Of a DNA stretch of 64,000 nt, positions 34,025 through 43,061 are shown in pieces; within the stretch, counting starts at the first letter, position 1, and each line of letters begins with the position of its first letter. This stretch comes from Chryseobacterium sp. H1D6B. Lineage in GTDB: Bacteria; Bacteroidota; Bacteroidia; Flavobacteriales; Weeksellaceae. The position numbers were made by a program, and so were the translations under genes. The stretch is from positions 3,782,001 to 3,846,000 of the forward strand of contig NZ_JARXVJ010000001.1 in assembly GCF_029892445.1 (NCBI RefSeq), written 5' to 3'. The notes beneath the pieces are model-generated. The model had not been told where the DNA came from. It did not search any database and was given only the letters and a program-made list of their open reading frames with translations.

Positions 34025-34756
34025 TTAAAACTCAAGTACTGTTTTATCAAGATCATGATACAGCAGTACTTTCCAATGGTTTTCAATGGCTTCTTTTTCC
34101 CAAAGCTGTCTTAATTCCATGGCTTTTCTGCCGTCAAAATCGCTTTTATAAGCAAGGTGATATTTTAAATAAGATTCCTGCGGAAGATCATCAGCTCCAT
34201 AAAAAACAGTTTCTCCATTTTCACTGATCCAAAAAACCTGCATGTAAGGAGTGTGTCCGCCTGCAACTTCATAAGAAATTTCTTCTGTAATTTTGCCTTT
34301 ATCGTCATTCATCCAGATGATATTCGGGAGCTGTATCAGTTTTTCCAGCGTGTCAAAATCAAAAGAATGGCTTCCTTTATTTTCCATAGCAAAATCCAGT
34401 TCACGTTTTTGAATATAAATCAGGGCATTAGGAAAAGCCGCCTCAAAACCATTTTCAGTACGTTTTATAATTCCTTCAATGTGGTCTTTATGAAGATGGG
34501 AAAGAAGCACTTTGGAGACCTGTTCGGAGCTAATATTTTCATGTTCCAGAATTTCAGAAATAACAGTCTTTCCTTCGTTATTTTTCCATCCGATGCCAGC
34601 ATCCAGAAGGATATAATCATTTTCAGTAATAATAAGAAAAGGCTGTACAGAAAGTTTTATTCCCTTTACAATATCTCTGTCTTCCTGCGCTAAAAGAGTA
34701 AATTCTTTTGTTTTGCTGGCTGAGAAATTCCCTTCTTTTAGCGGTATGATTTTCAT
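34025..34756 (-). CDS. MBL-fold metallo-hydrolase
   Basis: 243 residues from ATG 34756 (an ATG at 34795 adds 13 residues that do not fit the fold start MKIIPLKEGNFSAS). Metallo-beta-lactamase motif LLSHLHKDHIEGI (HxHxDH), Asp in LLDAGIGW, a later His in AGGHTPYM and YHDLD. Such stand-alone proteins hydrolyse varied esters or lactones; lactonase-type is possible. It lies between the HxlR remnant and a GNAT gene and is transcribed alone. Confidence 0.9.
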   Translation of the reverse strand: MKIIPLKEGNFSASKTKEFTLLAQEDRDIVKGIKLSVQPFLIITENDYILLDAGIGWKNNEGKTVISEILEHENISSEQVSKVLLSHLHKDHIEGIIKRTENGFEAAFPNALIYIQKRELDFAMENKGSHSFDFDTLEKLIQLPNIIWMNDDKGKITEEISYEVAGGHTPYMQVFWISENGETVFYGADDLPQESYLKYHLAYKSDFDGRKAMELRQLWEKEAIENHWKVLLYHDLDKTVLEF

Positions 34757-34865
34757 GCTGTAAATTTCCTGATTATTTTTAAAACTCAAAACCATTTTTT
34801 TTCAATACAGATTATTGGCAAAAGCGATGATTATGCCTTTTTATGCTGTATTTATTTAATTGAAA

Positions 34866-34881
34866 TCAAAGTCTACTTTGA
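34866..34881. repeat. Short inverted repeat upstream of the GNAT gene
   Basis: TCAAAGT (34866-34872) and ACTTTGA (34875-34881) with a 2-base centre. Possibly an operator for the divergent MBL/GNAT pair; weak evidence. Confidence 0.35.
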
Positions 34882-34925
34882 AATCTATTCATTATTTTAT
34901 AATTTAGGCTCAATAATTAATTAGA

Positions 34926-35447
34926 ATGATACCAGTAATCATAAACAAAGCGTCTGTTGAAGATCTTGAAACTCTTCAATCCATTGGAAAACATACTTTT
35001 TATGAAACTTTCGCAGCAAGCAACTCAAAGGAAGCTATGGAAAAGTATCTTGAAGAAAGTTTCAGTGCCGAAAAGATCAAAGGAGAAATAAATAATCCTG
35101 ACTCACTATTTTTTATTGCGTGGGAAAATGATGATCCAATAGGATATCTAAAAGTAAATTCCGGCAGTACACAAACCGAATTAAAAGATGATACAGCACT
35201 GGAAATTGAACGGATCTATGTGAAAAGCAGCCACCACGGCAAAAAAGTGGGGCAGCTTCTGTATGATAAAGCTTTAGAGATTGCAGAACAGCGGAAAAAG
35301 GCTTATTTATGGCTGGGAGTATGGGAGGAAAACCCAAGAGCCGTCAATTTTTATAAAAAAAATGGATTTGTTGAATTTGACAAACATATTTTCAGGCTGG
35401 GAGACGATGAACAAACAGATCTCATGATGAAAAAGGTTCTTGATTAG
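34926..35447 (+). CDS. GNAT-family N-acetyltransferase
   Basis: 173 residues. Motif A with the acetyl-CoA loop is ERIYVKSSHHGKKVGQLLYDKALEIA; motif B is YLWLGVWEENPRAVNFYKKNGF; the N-terminus ASVEDLETLQSIGKHTFYETFAA fits the SpeG/PaiA-like branch, which acetylates polyamines or small amines. The substrate is not certain. Divergent from the MBL gene. Confidence 0.93.
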   Translation: MIPVIINKASVEDLETLQSIGKHTFYETFAASNSKEAMEKYLEESFSAEKIKGEINNPDSLFFIAWENDDPIGYLKVNSGSTQTELKDDTALEIERIYVKSSHHGKKVGQLLYDKALEIAEQRKKAYLWLGVWEENPRAVNFYKKNGFVEFDKHIFRLGDDEQTDLMMKKVLD

Positions 35448-35450
35448 AAT

Positions 35451-36095
35451 TTATATCTCATGAATCTCAGAATCCGTGAATACAAAGAATCGGCCGTCTT
35501 TAGGAATGTTTTTCGTGTCTAAACCTGTAAATTCACTGAAAGCAGGAAGTAACAGCTGTTTTGAAGTAAGCACAAAACAGGGAAGCCTGAGATTTTTAAC
35601 GGAAGAATTAAGAACAATTCCCGGATGAATATGTCCAGTGATCTGAAAAAGAGGATTTGAAGCATCAAAATCATGCAGGAATAAGACAGTACTGATCTCT
35701 AATGAAGTTTCTTTAAAATCAAGATTTAGTTTTCTTTCTAAAGATTTTGAAATACGGTCATGGTTGCCTTCTATCAGATAAAATTTCAAGTCTGGATATT
35801 CGTTTTTCCAGCGGCAGAATTCGTCAACATCGGAATTATTTCCGGCATGCAGCAAATCTCCGACAACAATGAATTTTTCGGGCTGAAAATAGGCGATCAA
35901 TACAGAAAGTCTTTCCAGGTCACTTTTCATAATGTGGTCGGCCACCGCAATACCATTTTTACGGAAATGAGCAGTTTTCCCGATGTGAAGATCCGATAAG
36001 ATCAAAGCCTTCTCTTTTTTCCAGAAAAGAGCCCGCTGGTTCGTCAGAGTAAACTGTTCATTTTGTATCATGATATTTTTTACGGATATCTTCAT
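35451..36095 (-). CDS. pdeM: Ligase-associated DNA damage response metallophosphoesterase
   Basis: 214 residues with calcineurin-type phosphoesterase motifs: LILSDLHIGKTAHFRKNG, VVGDLLHAG, IEGNHDRIS and ITGHIHPGIV. It is the PdeM member of the four-gene ligase-associated cassette (exonuclease, ligase, helicase, phosphoesterase) that follows on the same strand. Probably a nuclease or phosphatase that cleans DNA ends. A 154-base gap with a REP-like element separates it from the helicase, so it may be read from its own promoter. Confidence 0.93.
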   Translation of the reverse strand: MKISVKNIMIQNEQFTLTNQRALFWKKEKALILSDLHIGKTAHFRKNGIAVADHIMKSDLERLSVLIAYFQPEKFIVVGDLLHAGNNSDVDEFCRWKNEYPDLKFYLIEGNHDRISKSLERKLNLDFKETSLEISTVLFLHDFDASNPLFQITGHIHPGIVLNSSVKNLRLPCFVLTSKQLLLPAFSEFTGLDTKNIPKDGRFFVFTDSEIHEI

Positions 36096-36135
36096 TTTTA
36101 AGTTATAAATTGTTAGTTAAACAAGTATTTGTAGT

Positions 36136-36213
36136 TTGTCATTCAGAATGAAACGAAGTGTAATGAAGAATCTATTTTTTTTAATTTTTAATAAGATTCC
36201 TTCGGAATGACAA
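36136..36213. repeat. REP/MITE-like element with terminal inverted repeats
   Basis: Ends TTGTCATTC (36136-36144) and GAATGACAA (36205-36213) are perfect inverted repeats; inside are ATGAAGAATCT and AGATTCCTTCGGAATGAC. Short elements with GTCATTC ends and GAAGAATC are common dispersed repeats in Bacteroidota. This copy is degenerate and lies in the pdeM-helicase gap. Confidence 0.7.
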
Positions 36214-36249
36214 CCCCCTGTTTTATATTTCCTTTTCAATAATTTAAAT

Positions 36250-38700
36250 TCATTTCAGCCCCTTATTTGCCTGTTCTACCAGTCGTTTGATTCTAGAATC
36301 TAAACCTTCACTTGAAAGAGTCTGCCGGAGACTGTCGACTTTTATAGGAAAGCTTAAGGGAGTAAAAGTATTCGCATATTTTAAAATAATTTTAGATTTT
36401 TCAATCCTTTTAAAAGCTTCAACAAGACGCTGTTCCTGCAGTTGTTTATTGAAAACTTCTGTATATGCCTGCCTTACTAAAAAATGATTAGGTTCATAGT
36501 CTTCTAGTACATTAAAAATCAAACCGGCTGAACTCTGAAGTGCTTTATTTGAACGCTGCTGACCTGGAAAATTCTGGATCACCATTCCTGAAATTACAGC
36601 AATATCCCGGAATTTCCTGCGCGCCATCTCTGCTGAATTAATACTTGAGATTACATCTACCATTAAATTATCACGGGTTAAAATTGTATGTAAATTTTCT
36701 TCATTCAAAGGAATTTCTTTATCACTGAACAGCTCAAAACCATAGTCATTCATTGCCATTGAAAAGGAGATTGGAGCCAGTTTAGAAATCCTGTATGCGA
36801 TAAGCGCCGCCATTACTTCATGCACAAGCCGTCCTTCAAAAGGATACATAAATAAATGATAGCCTTCTCTGTTTTTGATCATTTCAACCAGGAATTCATC
36901 TTCTTTTGGAATATGAGATCTTTTTTCCTGATTCACTAATAACGGATGCAGGAATTTTAATTCTTTCTCAGAAGCGGCAGGATTTAGAGCTCCTGATAAT
37001 TTTTCTCTTAAAAAATGTCCTAAATTGGAACTTAAAGGAAGTCTTCCGCCCAGATAACTCGGAGCCATGGCTTTTCCTTTTGTCAGACGGACATAAACCG
37101 TCATATCTTTCACCATTACTACTTCCAGGACTCTTCCTGCCAGAATGAATTTTTCGTTCTTTTTAAGCCTTGAAATAAAATATTCTTCTACCATCCCGAT
37201 ATATCCGCCGGAAATAAATTTTACTTTAAGCATTGCATCACTTACAATCGCTCCCATATTCATCCGGTGGAGCATTGCAATTTTTCGGGAGGTCACTTTA
37301 AACAAACCGTCTTCCATAATAACCACTTTATGGAATTCTTCATAACTTTTCAAAGCACTTCCGCCGATCGTAAGGAAATCCATGATACTTTTCCATTCTT
37401 CATCAGTCATTTCCTGGAATGTGTAGACCTTTTTGATTCTTTCATGGACTTCGTCAGGATAAAAGCCGTCGCCGACTGCCAAAGTCATTAAAAACTGCAC
37501 CAAAACATCAAAACAAAGCACCTGCGGTTCACGGGGTTCTATGACTTTCTGTTTAACAGCTTCTTTGAGTGCGGCCACTTCGATCAGTTCTAAAGAGTGG
37601 GTGGGAACACAATAAATTTTAGAGGTTTCAAAAGGGGAATGCCCGCTTCGCCCTGCTCTTTGAAGGAATCTGGCGACTCCTTTTGCAGAGCCTATTTGTA
37701 TCACGGTATCAACAGGTTTAAAGTCGATCCCTAAATCTAAAGATGAAGTGGAAACTACAGCTTTCAATTTTCCGCTGCTTAAGTTTTCTTCGATCCATAT
37801 CCGCAAATGGGCATCGATAGAACTATGATGGATTGCAATCTGTCCGGCAAAATCAGGATAAGCGTCCAGCAGCAGCTGATACCACATTTCACTCTGGCTC
37901 CGGGTATTCGTAAATACAATCGTTGATTTTGAATTGAGAATAATTGGAACTATTTTATCTGCTAATTTACCTCCGAGATGTCCGGCCCAGGGCAGGATCT
38001 CCACTTCATCCGGGAACACAGAAAGAATATCAATCTTTTTATGTTCTTTGGCTGTAATTTTTGTTTTTTTTATGTCGTAAGGAATCAAAACTTCAAGAGC
38101 TTCATCCAGATTTCCGATCGTGGCAGTAACTCCCCAGATCTTCATTTTCGGGACATATTTTCTGACTTGGGATATGCCGAGTTCTACCATCACACCGCGT
38201 TTTGAACCAAGCAGTTCATGCCATTCATCTACAACAAGACAGTGCAGATTTTGAAAGAATCTTGCATTATTTTTCTGCGCCAGCAGCAGATGAAGACTTT
38301 CAGGCGTTACTACCAGAATATCGGGCATATTTTTCACCTGCTGCTGTCTTACTTTGGGATCAGTATCTCCATTTCTTACACCAACCACCCAGTCCAGACC
38401 GATCTCATCCATTGCTTCCTGCATGGCCTTTGCAATATCTTTAGCTAAGGAACGCAGGGGAGTGATCCAAAGCATTTTGAGTCCTTTTTTATATTTTTCA
38501 GGATGTGTCAAAAAATCTGAGATTAAAGCTAAAAACACAGAAAATGTCTTTCCAAAACCGGTAGGCGCTACCACCATTCCGCTGTAGCCGTTCCCGAATT
38601 TCTTCCAGGTATCGATCTGAAATTTAAAAGGGGAATTGCCTTTTTCAGCCATCCATTGTTGAATGACCTTAAATCCGTCGGTATTTTCAAAAGCGCCCAA
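36250..38700 (-). CDS. Ligase-associated DEXH-box helicase (Lhr-type)
   Basis: 816 residues. SF2 helicase with Walker A PTGFGKTFS, motif Ia TPLRSLAKDI, DEWH box (VVDEWHELLGSKRG), SAT-like WGVTATIG, HHSSIDAHLRIWIEENL and QRAGRSGHSP, then a long C-terminal Lhr-like region. Member of the ligase-associated DNA damage response group. Its start is two bases after the ligase stop on the same strand, so both are surely in one operon. It probably unwinds or remodels DNA or RNA-DNA hybrids during repair. Confidence 0.95.
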   Translation of the reverse strand: MGAFENTDGFKVIQQWMAEKGNSPFKFQIDTWKKFGNGYSGMVVAPTGFGKTFSVFLALISDFLTHPEKYKKGLKMLWITPLRSLAKDIAKAMQEAMDEIGLDWVVGVRNGDTDPKVRQQQVKNMPDILVVTPESLHLLLAQKNNARFFQNLHCLVVDEWHELLGSKRGVMVELGISQVRKYVPKMKIWGVTATIGNLDEALEVLIPYDIKKTKITAKEHKKIDILSVFPDEVEILPWAGHLGGKLADKIVPIILNSKSTIVFTNTRSQSEMWYQLLLDAYPDFAGQIAIHHSSIDAHLRIWIEENLSSGKLKAVVSTSSLDLGIDFKPVDTVIQIGSAKGVARFLQRAGRSGHSPFETSKIYCVPTHSLELIEVAALKEAVKQKVIEPREPQVLCFDVLVQFLMTLAVGDGFYPDEVHERIKKVYTFQEMTDEEWKSIMDFLTIGGSALKSYEEFHKVVIMEDGLFKVTSRKIAMLHRMNMGAIVSDAMLKVKFISGGYIGMVEEYFISRLKKNEKFILAGRVLEVVMVKDMTVYVRLTKGKAMAPSYLGGRLPLSSNLGHFLREKLSGALNPAASEKELKFLHPLLVNQEKRSHIPKEDEFLVEMIKNREGYHLFMYPFEGRLVHEVMAALIAYRISKLAPISFSMAMNDYGFELFSDKEIPLNEENLHTILTRDNLMVDVISSINSAEMARRKFRDIAVISGMVIQNFPGQQRSNKALQSSAGLIFNVLEDYEPNHFLVRQAYTEVFNKQLQEQRLVEAFKRIEKSKIILKYANTFTPLSFPIKVDSLRQTLSSEGLDSRIKRLVEQANKGLK

Positions 38701-38702
38701 AT

Positions 38703-40283
38703 TTATTGTATGAGTTTTTTTATTTCTTCCAGTTCATCAATCTCATTCACTGTTTTATCCTTTCTCCATCTTACAATTCTCGGAAAACGAAGGGCAACAC
38801 CGCTCTTATGACGGCTGCTGAAACCGATTCCTTCAAAAGCAATCTCGAAAACAAGTTCAGCTTTTACCGTGCGCACAGGCCCGAATTTTTCAATGGCATT
38901 TTTATTTACAAAACGGCTTACTTCCATAATTTCCTTATCTGTGAGTCCTGAATATGCTTTAGCAATGGTCACCAGAGCATCACCGTTTTTCACGGCAAAT
39001 GTATAATCGGTGTAATAAGCACTTCTTCTTCCGCTTCCTTTTTGGGCATAAATCAAGACTGCATCGATCGTTAACGGATTAATTTTCCATTTCCACCAGT
39101 CGCCTTTTTTTCTTCCTGCATGATAGACTGAGTTTTTTTGTTTCAGCATTAAGCCTTCACTGTTGATCTCTCTGGAATTTTCTCTTATTTGATTGAGGTC
39201 TTCCCAGTTTTCAAAATCAATACTTTCCGAAAGTTTAATATTTTCCGGCTCTTGGTTTAGCAGCAGTTCTTCCAGCATTGCTCTTCTTCCTGAAATTGGT
39301 TTTTCGCGAAGATCATTTCCTTCCAATTCGATCAGATCATAAGCAAAAACCTCGATCGGAATATCAGCCAGCATTTTTTTTGTTATATTTTTACGGTTCA
39401 ATCTTTTCTGCAACTCATTAAAATTCAAAACTTTACCATCCTTTACCGCAAGAATCTCTCCATCTAAAACAAAATTACCTTTCATGGCTTGTATTGCCGC
39501 CGTAATTTCTGGAAACTGTTCAGTGACCAGCTCTTCACCTCTGGACCAGATAAATACTTCATCATTTCTTCGGATGATCTGTCCGCGGATTCCGTCCCAT
39601 TTATATTCTATCAGCCATTCATCAGGAGTTCCCAATTCCGGCAGTTCTTTTTCTAAAGGGTAGGCTAAACAAAAAGGGTAGGGTCTTGAATTATCCGGAT
39701 TTATTTTTTCTGCAGAGATCAATTCCTGAAAAGAAATCTCGTCAGGATTCCATTTCCCCATCATACTGTGCATTAAGGCACTCGTCTCCTGTCCGGAATA
39801 TTTTGTGAGGGCGTTGATCAAGGTTTTACCAGAAACTCCTATTCTAAAGCTTCCGCCTAATAATTTATTGAAAATCAGTCGCTCAGTGTAATCCAGCCCG
39901 TCCCAGGATCTCAGCACAAATTCTTTTTTTTCGGCTTCGGTTTTATCTTTTAAATTTAAAATATCTTTCATCCACTGCGAAAGGGTCCGGTCGATCATTT
40001 CTGAAGGCGGAGGAAGGATCAAAGAAAGTGTTTCCCCGAGATCTCCTACAGAAGAATAACTTTCCTGAAAGAGCCAGAAAGGAATTTTTGTGATCTCCAG
40101 TGCCCATTCTTTCATGTAATTGGTATTGACATTTCTCTTAGGTCTTTTCCCTGTAAACAGCGCGATAAACCACACTTTATCCTCTTCCGGAGCTCTTTCC
40201 AGATAATTGATGATCGCATCAATTTTAGCATTCGTTTTATTGGTGCTTTCTAACGCGTTGATGAGTGCTGCAAAATTTTTCAT
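38703..40283 (-). CDS. Ligase-associated ATP-dependent DNA ligase
   Basis: 526 residues. N-terminal helical domain (residues 1-190), then the nucleotidyltransferase core: KxDG motif I in EYKWDGIRGQ (adenylated Lys), motif III in FVLDGEILAV, motif IV SEGLMLKQ and motif V WWKWKINP, with OB-fold C-terminal domain. It joins nicks with ATP and works beside the NAD-dependent LigA. Start overlaps the exonuclease stop by four bases; the helicase follows after two bases. Confidence 0.96.
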   Translation of the reverse strand: MKNFAALINALESTNKTNAKIDAIINYLERAPEEDKVWFIALFTGKRPKRNVNTNYMKEWALEITKIPFWLFQESYSSVGDLGETLSLILPPPSEMIDRTLSQWMKDILNLKDKTEAEKKEFVLRSWDGLDYTERLIFNKLLGGSFRIGVSGKTLINALTKYSGQETSALMHSMMGKWNPDEISFQELISAEKINPDNSRPYPFCLAYPLEKELPELGTPDEWLIEYKWDGIRGQIIRRNDEVFIWSRGEELVTEQFPEITAAIQAMKGNFVLDGEILAVKDGKVLNFNELQKRLNRKNITKKMLADIPIEVFAYDLIELEGNDLREKPISGRRAMLEELLLNQEPENIKLSESIDFENWEDLNQIRENSREINSEGLMLKQKNSVYHAGRKKGDWWKWKINPLTIDAVLIYAQKGSGRRSAYYTDYTFAVKNGDALVTIAKAYSGLTDKEIMEVSRFVNKNAIEKFGPVRTVKAELVFEIAFEGIGFSSRHKSGVALRFPRIVRWRKDKTVNEIDELEEIKKLIQ

Positions 40284-41302
40284 AGCTTAGGGTTTTCAAC
40301 GGTTTCTTTTTCTGTTTCTTCTTCGTCATCACCGTAAAGCGTCTCTACAACATCAGCTTTAATACCGATTTCATTTAAATATTTTGAAAAAACTTCGGTC
40401 TGTCCGTGGGTAACGTGTACAAGCTCAGCTTCTGTAGCTTTTACAGCCTGAAGCAGCCCGCTCCAGTCTGCATGATCGCTCATGGCAAATCCAGCATCAG
40501 CACTCCGCCATCTTCTTGCTCCCCGCACCTGCATCCAGCCGGAACAGATAGCCGTGGCAGGCTCCGGTATTTTTTTGATAATATTACTGTCTAATAGAGC
40601 AGGAGGAACGATAACGATTTCGTTCTGCATGTGTTTTGTACTTTCTTTAAAATCAGCAGTTTCATAGTCGGGAAGGGTAATCCCCACACTTTCAAAGGCT
40701 TCGTTCAATTTTCCAATTGAGTAGTGGACGTATATTTTTCCGAGTCCTTCTACTGCTTTCATGATGCGCTGTGCTTTCCCAAGGGAATATCCTACAAAAA
40801 CGGATGTTTTGCTGTTTTCCTTGTTTCTCAGTACCCAGCTCTGTAGTTTTTTATTCAGATCATCAACTTCCAGCCAATTGTAAATGGGAAGTCCGAAAGT
40901 GCTTTCTGTAACGAATTCATTGCATTTTACAAGCTCAAAAGGAGTACTGAGTCCGTCATTCTGTACTTTATAATCCCCGGAAATTACGCTTACATACCCT
41001 TTATATTCTAATCTGATCTGTGCAGATCCAATAATATGGCCGGCAGGATGTAAGGAAAGCTTGACTCCGTTGATGTTGATTACTTCTCCATATTCTACAC
41101 TCTGGCATTCAATATCCGGACTGATTCTTTGATGTAAAATAGGTTTTGTGAAATGATGGCAGAGGTATTTTTTCATTCCCCAGCGGGCATGATCTGCATG
41201 TCCATGGGTAATAACTGCCATATCTACCGGCTTCCAAGGGTCGATATAAAATTTCCCCTGCGGACAGTAAATCCCTTTATTTGTAAATGTGATTAGTTTC
41301 AA
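40280..41302 (-). CDS. Ligase-associated DNA damage response exonuclease (MBL/beta-CASP-like)
   Basis: 340 residues from the TTG at 41302, which gives MKLITFTNKGIYCPQGKFYIDPW, the N-terminus I expect for this group; a longer TTG start at 41344 is possible, and no ATG fits. MBL motif ITHGHADHARWG, later HPAGHIIGSAQI, SGDYKV and the beta-CASP end MSDHADWSG and HGQTEVF. It trims DNA ends. First gene of the cassette: exonuclease-ligase-helicase-(REP)-phosphoesterase. Confidence 0.92.
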   Translation of the reverse strand: MKLITFTNKGIYCPQGKFYIDPWKPVDMAVITHGHADHARWGMKKYLCHHFTKPILHQRISPDIECQSVEYGEVININGVKLSLHPAGHIIGSAQIRLEYKGYVSVISGDYKVQNDGLSTPFELVKCNEFVTESTFGLPIYNWLEVDDLNKKLQSWVLRNKENSKTSVFVGYSLGKAQRIMKAVEGLGKIYVHYSIGKLNEAFESVGITLPDYETADFKESTKHMQNEIVIVPPALLDSNIIKKIPEPATAICSGWMQVRGARRWRSADAGFAMSDHADWSGLLQAVKATEAELVHVTHGQTEVFSKYLNEIGIKADVVETLYGDDEEETEKETVENPKL

Positions 41303-41630
41303 TGGTGATTTGGTTTGAATTTTATCATTCAAAAACCTAACCAAATTGCTGCAATAAACATTGAAATGAAATTTATTTTAAATGAGAATATCCAGCCGCT
41401 TAAAGAATAATAGACTTTTTTTTTAGAATTTTATATTGAAAAGAATTTAAGGTGCACAGTGAAATTTAAAATAATATGATTATGAATAATTTACTGATGA
41501 AAACAAATAAAGGAGACTATCTTACAACAGTAAAAACAGTCTCCTTTTATATATTAACAGTTTAATCTTAGAACTATTCAGATTAAATCATCATCATTGA
41601 GTTACAGTTTATTAAAACTGTTCATTAAAA
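41303..41630. other. Intergenic region holding a terminator-like hairpin
   Basis: A perfect 10-bp inverted repeat AAAGGAGACT (41509-41518) / AGTCTCCTTT (41538-41547) with short T runs on both sides may end the NTF2-like gene. Apart from this and the exonuclease promoter, I see nothing coding; a 29-codon frame at 41476 was rejected. Confidence 0.55.
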
Positions 41631-42092
41631 TTATTTCATAGCATTGTTTACAAGCTGGCTGTCGACAAATTGTTCAAAACTGATAATTTTCCCATCTTTT
41701 AGTTTCCAGATATGGGCGACTCTTGCTTCAAAGGGCTTACCTGTACTTTTGTTCGTTCCGCTGTATATACCGTAAGCTACAACCTTATCTCCACCTGCAA
41801 CATAATCTTCAGGAGTGAATTTATAATCTATCCATTCGCTTCCCAATCGGCTGAAAACATTTTTGATAACCTCTTCCAGTCCGATATAGGTGCCTGCATA
41901 TGGAAAACCTTTTGCTTCAGTCCAGGAAATATCAGCGGCAGCATATGCCGCTAAGTTTTTACCATTTTCTTCAGACGTTTTTCCTTCGTAAGTGCTTTTT
42001 ACAATTTCGAGATTTGTCATTTTATTTTGATTTAAAGAACAGCTGGACAATGTAAAAACCACTGTCAAGCTGTAGATGATTAGTTTTACCAT
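41631..42092 (-). CDS. Lipoprotein with NTF2/SnoaL-like fold
   Basis: 153 residues. Lipobox LSSC (Cys18) after MVKLIIYSLTVVFT indicates an anchored lipoprotein. The body is the SnoaL/NTF2-like cone: NLEIVKSTYEGKTSEENGKNLAAY, ISWTEAKGFPYAGTYIGLEEVIKNVFSRL, then HIWKLKDGKIISFEQFVD. Usually a small-molecule binding or cyclase-like protein with unclear substrate. It overlaps the MBL gene by seven bases; the two act together by operon inference. Confidence 0.88.
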   Translation of the reverse strand: MVKLIIYSLTVVFTLSSCSLNQNKMTNLEIVKSTYEGKTSEENGKNLAAYAAADISWTEAKGFPYAGTYIGLEEVIKNVFSRLGSEWIDYKFTPEDYVAGGDKVVAYGIYSGTNKSTGKPFEARVAHIWKLKDGKIISFEQFVDSQLVNNAMK

Positions 42093-42925
42093 TTCATTTC
42101 ACCTGTATTCACTTTTGCGCCTATTTGCAGAGCGGTTTCAAAAGTAAGTACAGGATATGCTGCTTTTACAGCTTTAATTAAATCTTCTGAAGTCTTGTTT
42201 GTTTCTAAAGCTTTTTCGTAAAACTGAATATAGTTTTTGGTGTGTTCTACTGCTGAAAAATCAAATGGAGAATTAGAATCTGCATGAGCGGGAATAATAA
42301 TTTTAGGCTGCAGCGCTTCAATTGTATCTAAAACATGCATCCAGTTTTTACGCGCTTCCACTGTCTGTGAATCTGCCATCCAAAGGTTAAAAGTCGTTCC
42401 AAAAACGTTGATACCGCCAACAACAGCTTTAATAGAAGGAATCCAGATAAAAGTTCTTGATGGAAATTCTTCTAACCCTTTGATTTCTAATTGAATGTTT
42501 TCTAATTCAATACTATTTCCTTTTAGTAATTGCGGCAATACAACATTTGATGTGATCGCTTTCCCTAATCTTCCACCCCAAACTTCTAATTTCTTTTGAG
42601 CAGTTGTTTTAATCGACTCTACTGTTGCTGGCGAGGCATACGCTGTAACTTCCGGAAAATATTTTTTGAATATTTCTAAACCGAAATAAAAATCAGGATC
42701 GGCATGTGAAATATAGACAGCCTTTAAATTTTTACCAGAATCTTTGATCTGCTGTGCCACTTTTTCTGCATCTGCCAATGTAAATTGTGCATCAATTAAC
42801 ACGGCATCTGTTTTACCTGAAATAATAACGGATGCTACACCGAAACTATTTTCTGACGCATTGAAAACTTCTAATTTTAAATCATTGGTTTCAATAGTTT
42901 TGAAATCTTGTGCTTGTATGTCCAT
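42086..42925 (-). CDS. MBL-fold metallo-hydrolase (HADPDF variant)
   Basis: 279 residues. The metal motif reads YISHADPDFYFG, so the classical HxHxDH is HADPDF with the last His replaced by Phe; His later at IIPAHADSNSPF is present. I recall this variant motif in a recognised MBL subfamily of unknown role, but it may be non-classical. Tightly coupled to the NTF2-like lipoprotein. A TATCAT/ATGATA inverted repeat lies upstream at 42978-42997. Confidence 0.9.
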   Translation of the reverse strand: MDIQAQDFKTIETNDLKLEVFNASENSFGVASVIISGKTDAVLIDAQFTLADAEKVAQQIKDSGKNLKAVYISHADPDFYFGLEIFKKYFPEVTAYASPATVESIKTTAQKKLEVWGGRLGKAITSNVVLPQLLKGNSIELENIQLEIKGLEEFPSRTFIWIPSIKAVVGGINVFGTTFNLWMADSQTVEARKNWMHVLDTIEALQPKIIIPAHADSNSPFDFSAVEHTKNYIQFYEKALETNKTSEDLIKAVKAAYPVLTFETALQIGAKVNTGEMKW

Positions 42926-42977
42926 TTTGAATATTGTTATAATTGTTAAAATTACGGTGATGGTAATATTTTCATTT

Positions 42978-42997
42978 TATCATCCTTTAAAATGATA
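42978..42997. promoter_or_regulatory. Inverted repeat upstream of the MBL/NTF2 operon
   Basis: TATCAT (42978-42983) and ATGATA (42992-42997), 8-base spacer, between the MBL gene and a CATCTTTG -7-like element on the minus strand. Candidate operator, possibly for the neighbouring Crp/Fnr protein. Confidence 0.4.
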
Positions 42998-43061
42998 ATA
43001 CAAAGATGACAACATTCAGTCCCAAAAAACATTGAACAAGATCAATAAATATAAAAACGAA

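Noticed and set aside
41476..41565. 29-codon plus-strand frame in the exonuclease-NTF2 gap
   Set aside because: It spans a terminator-like hairpin and has no family likeness.
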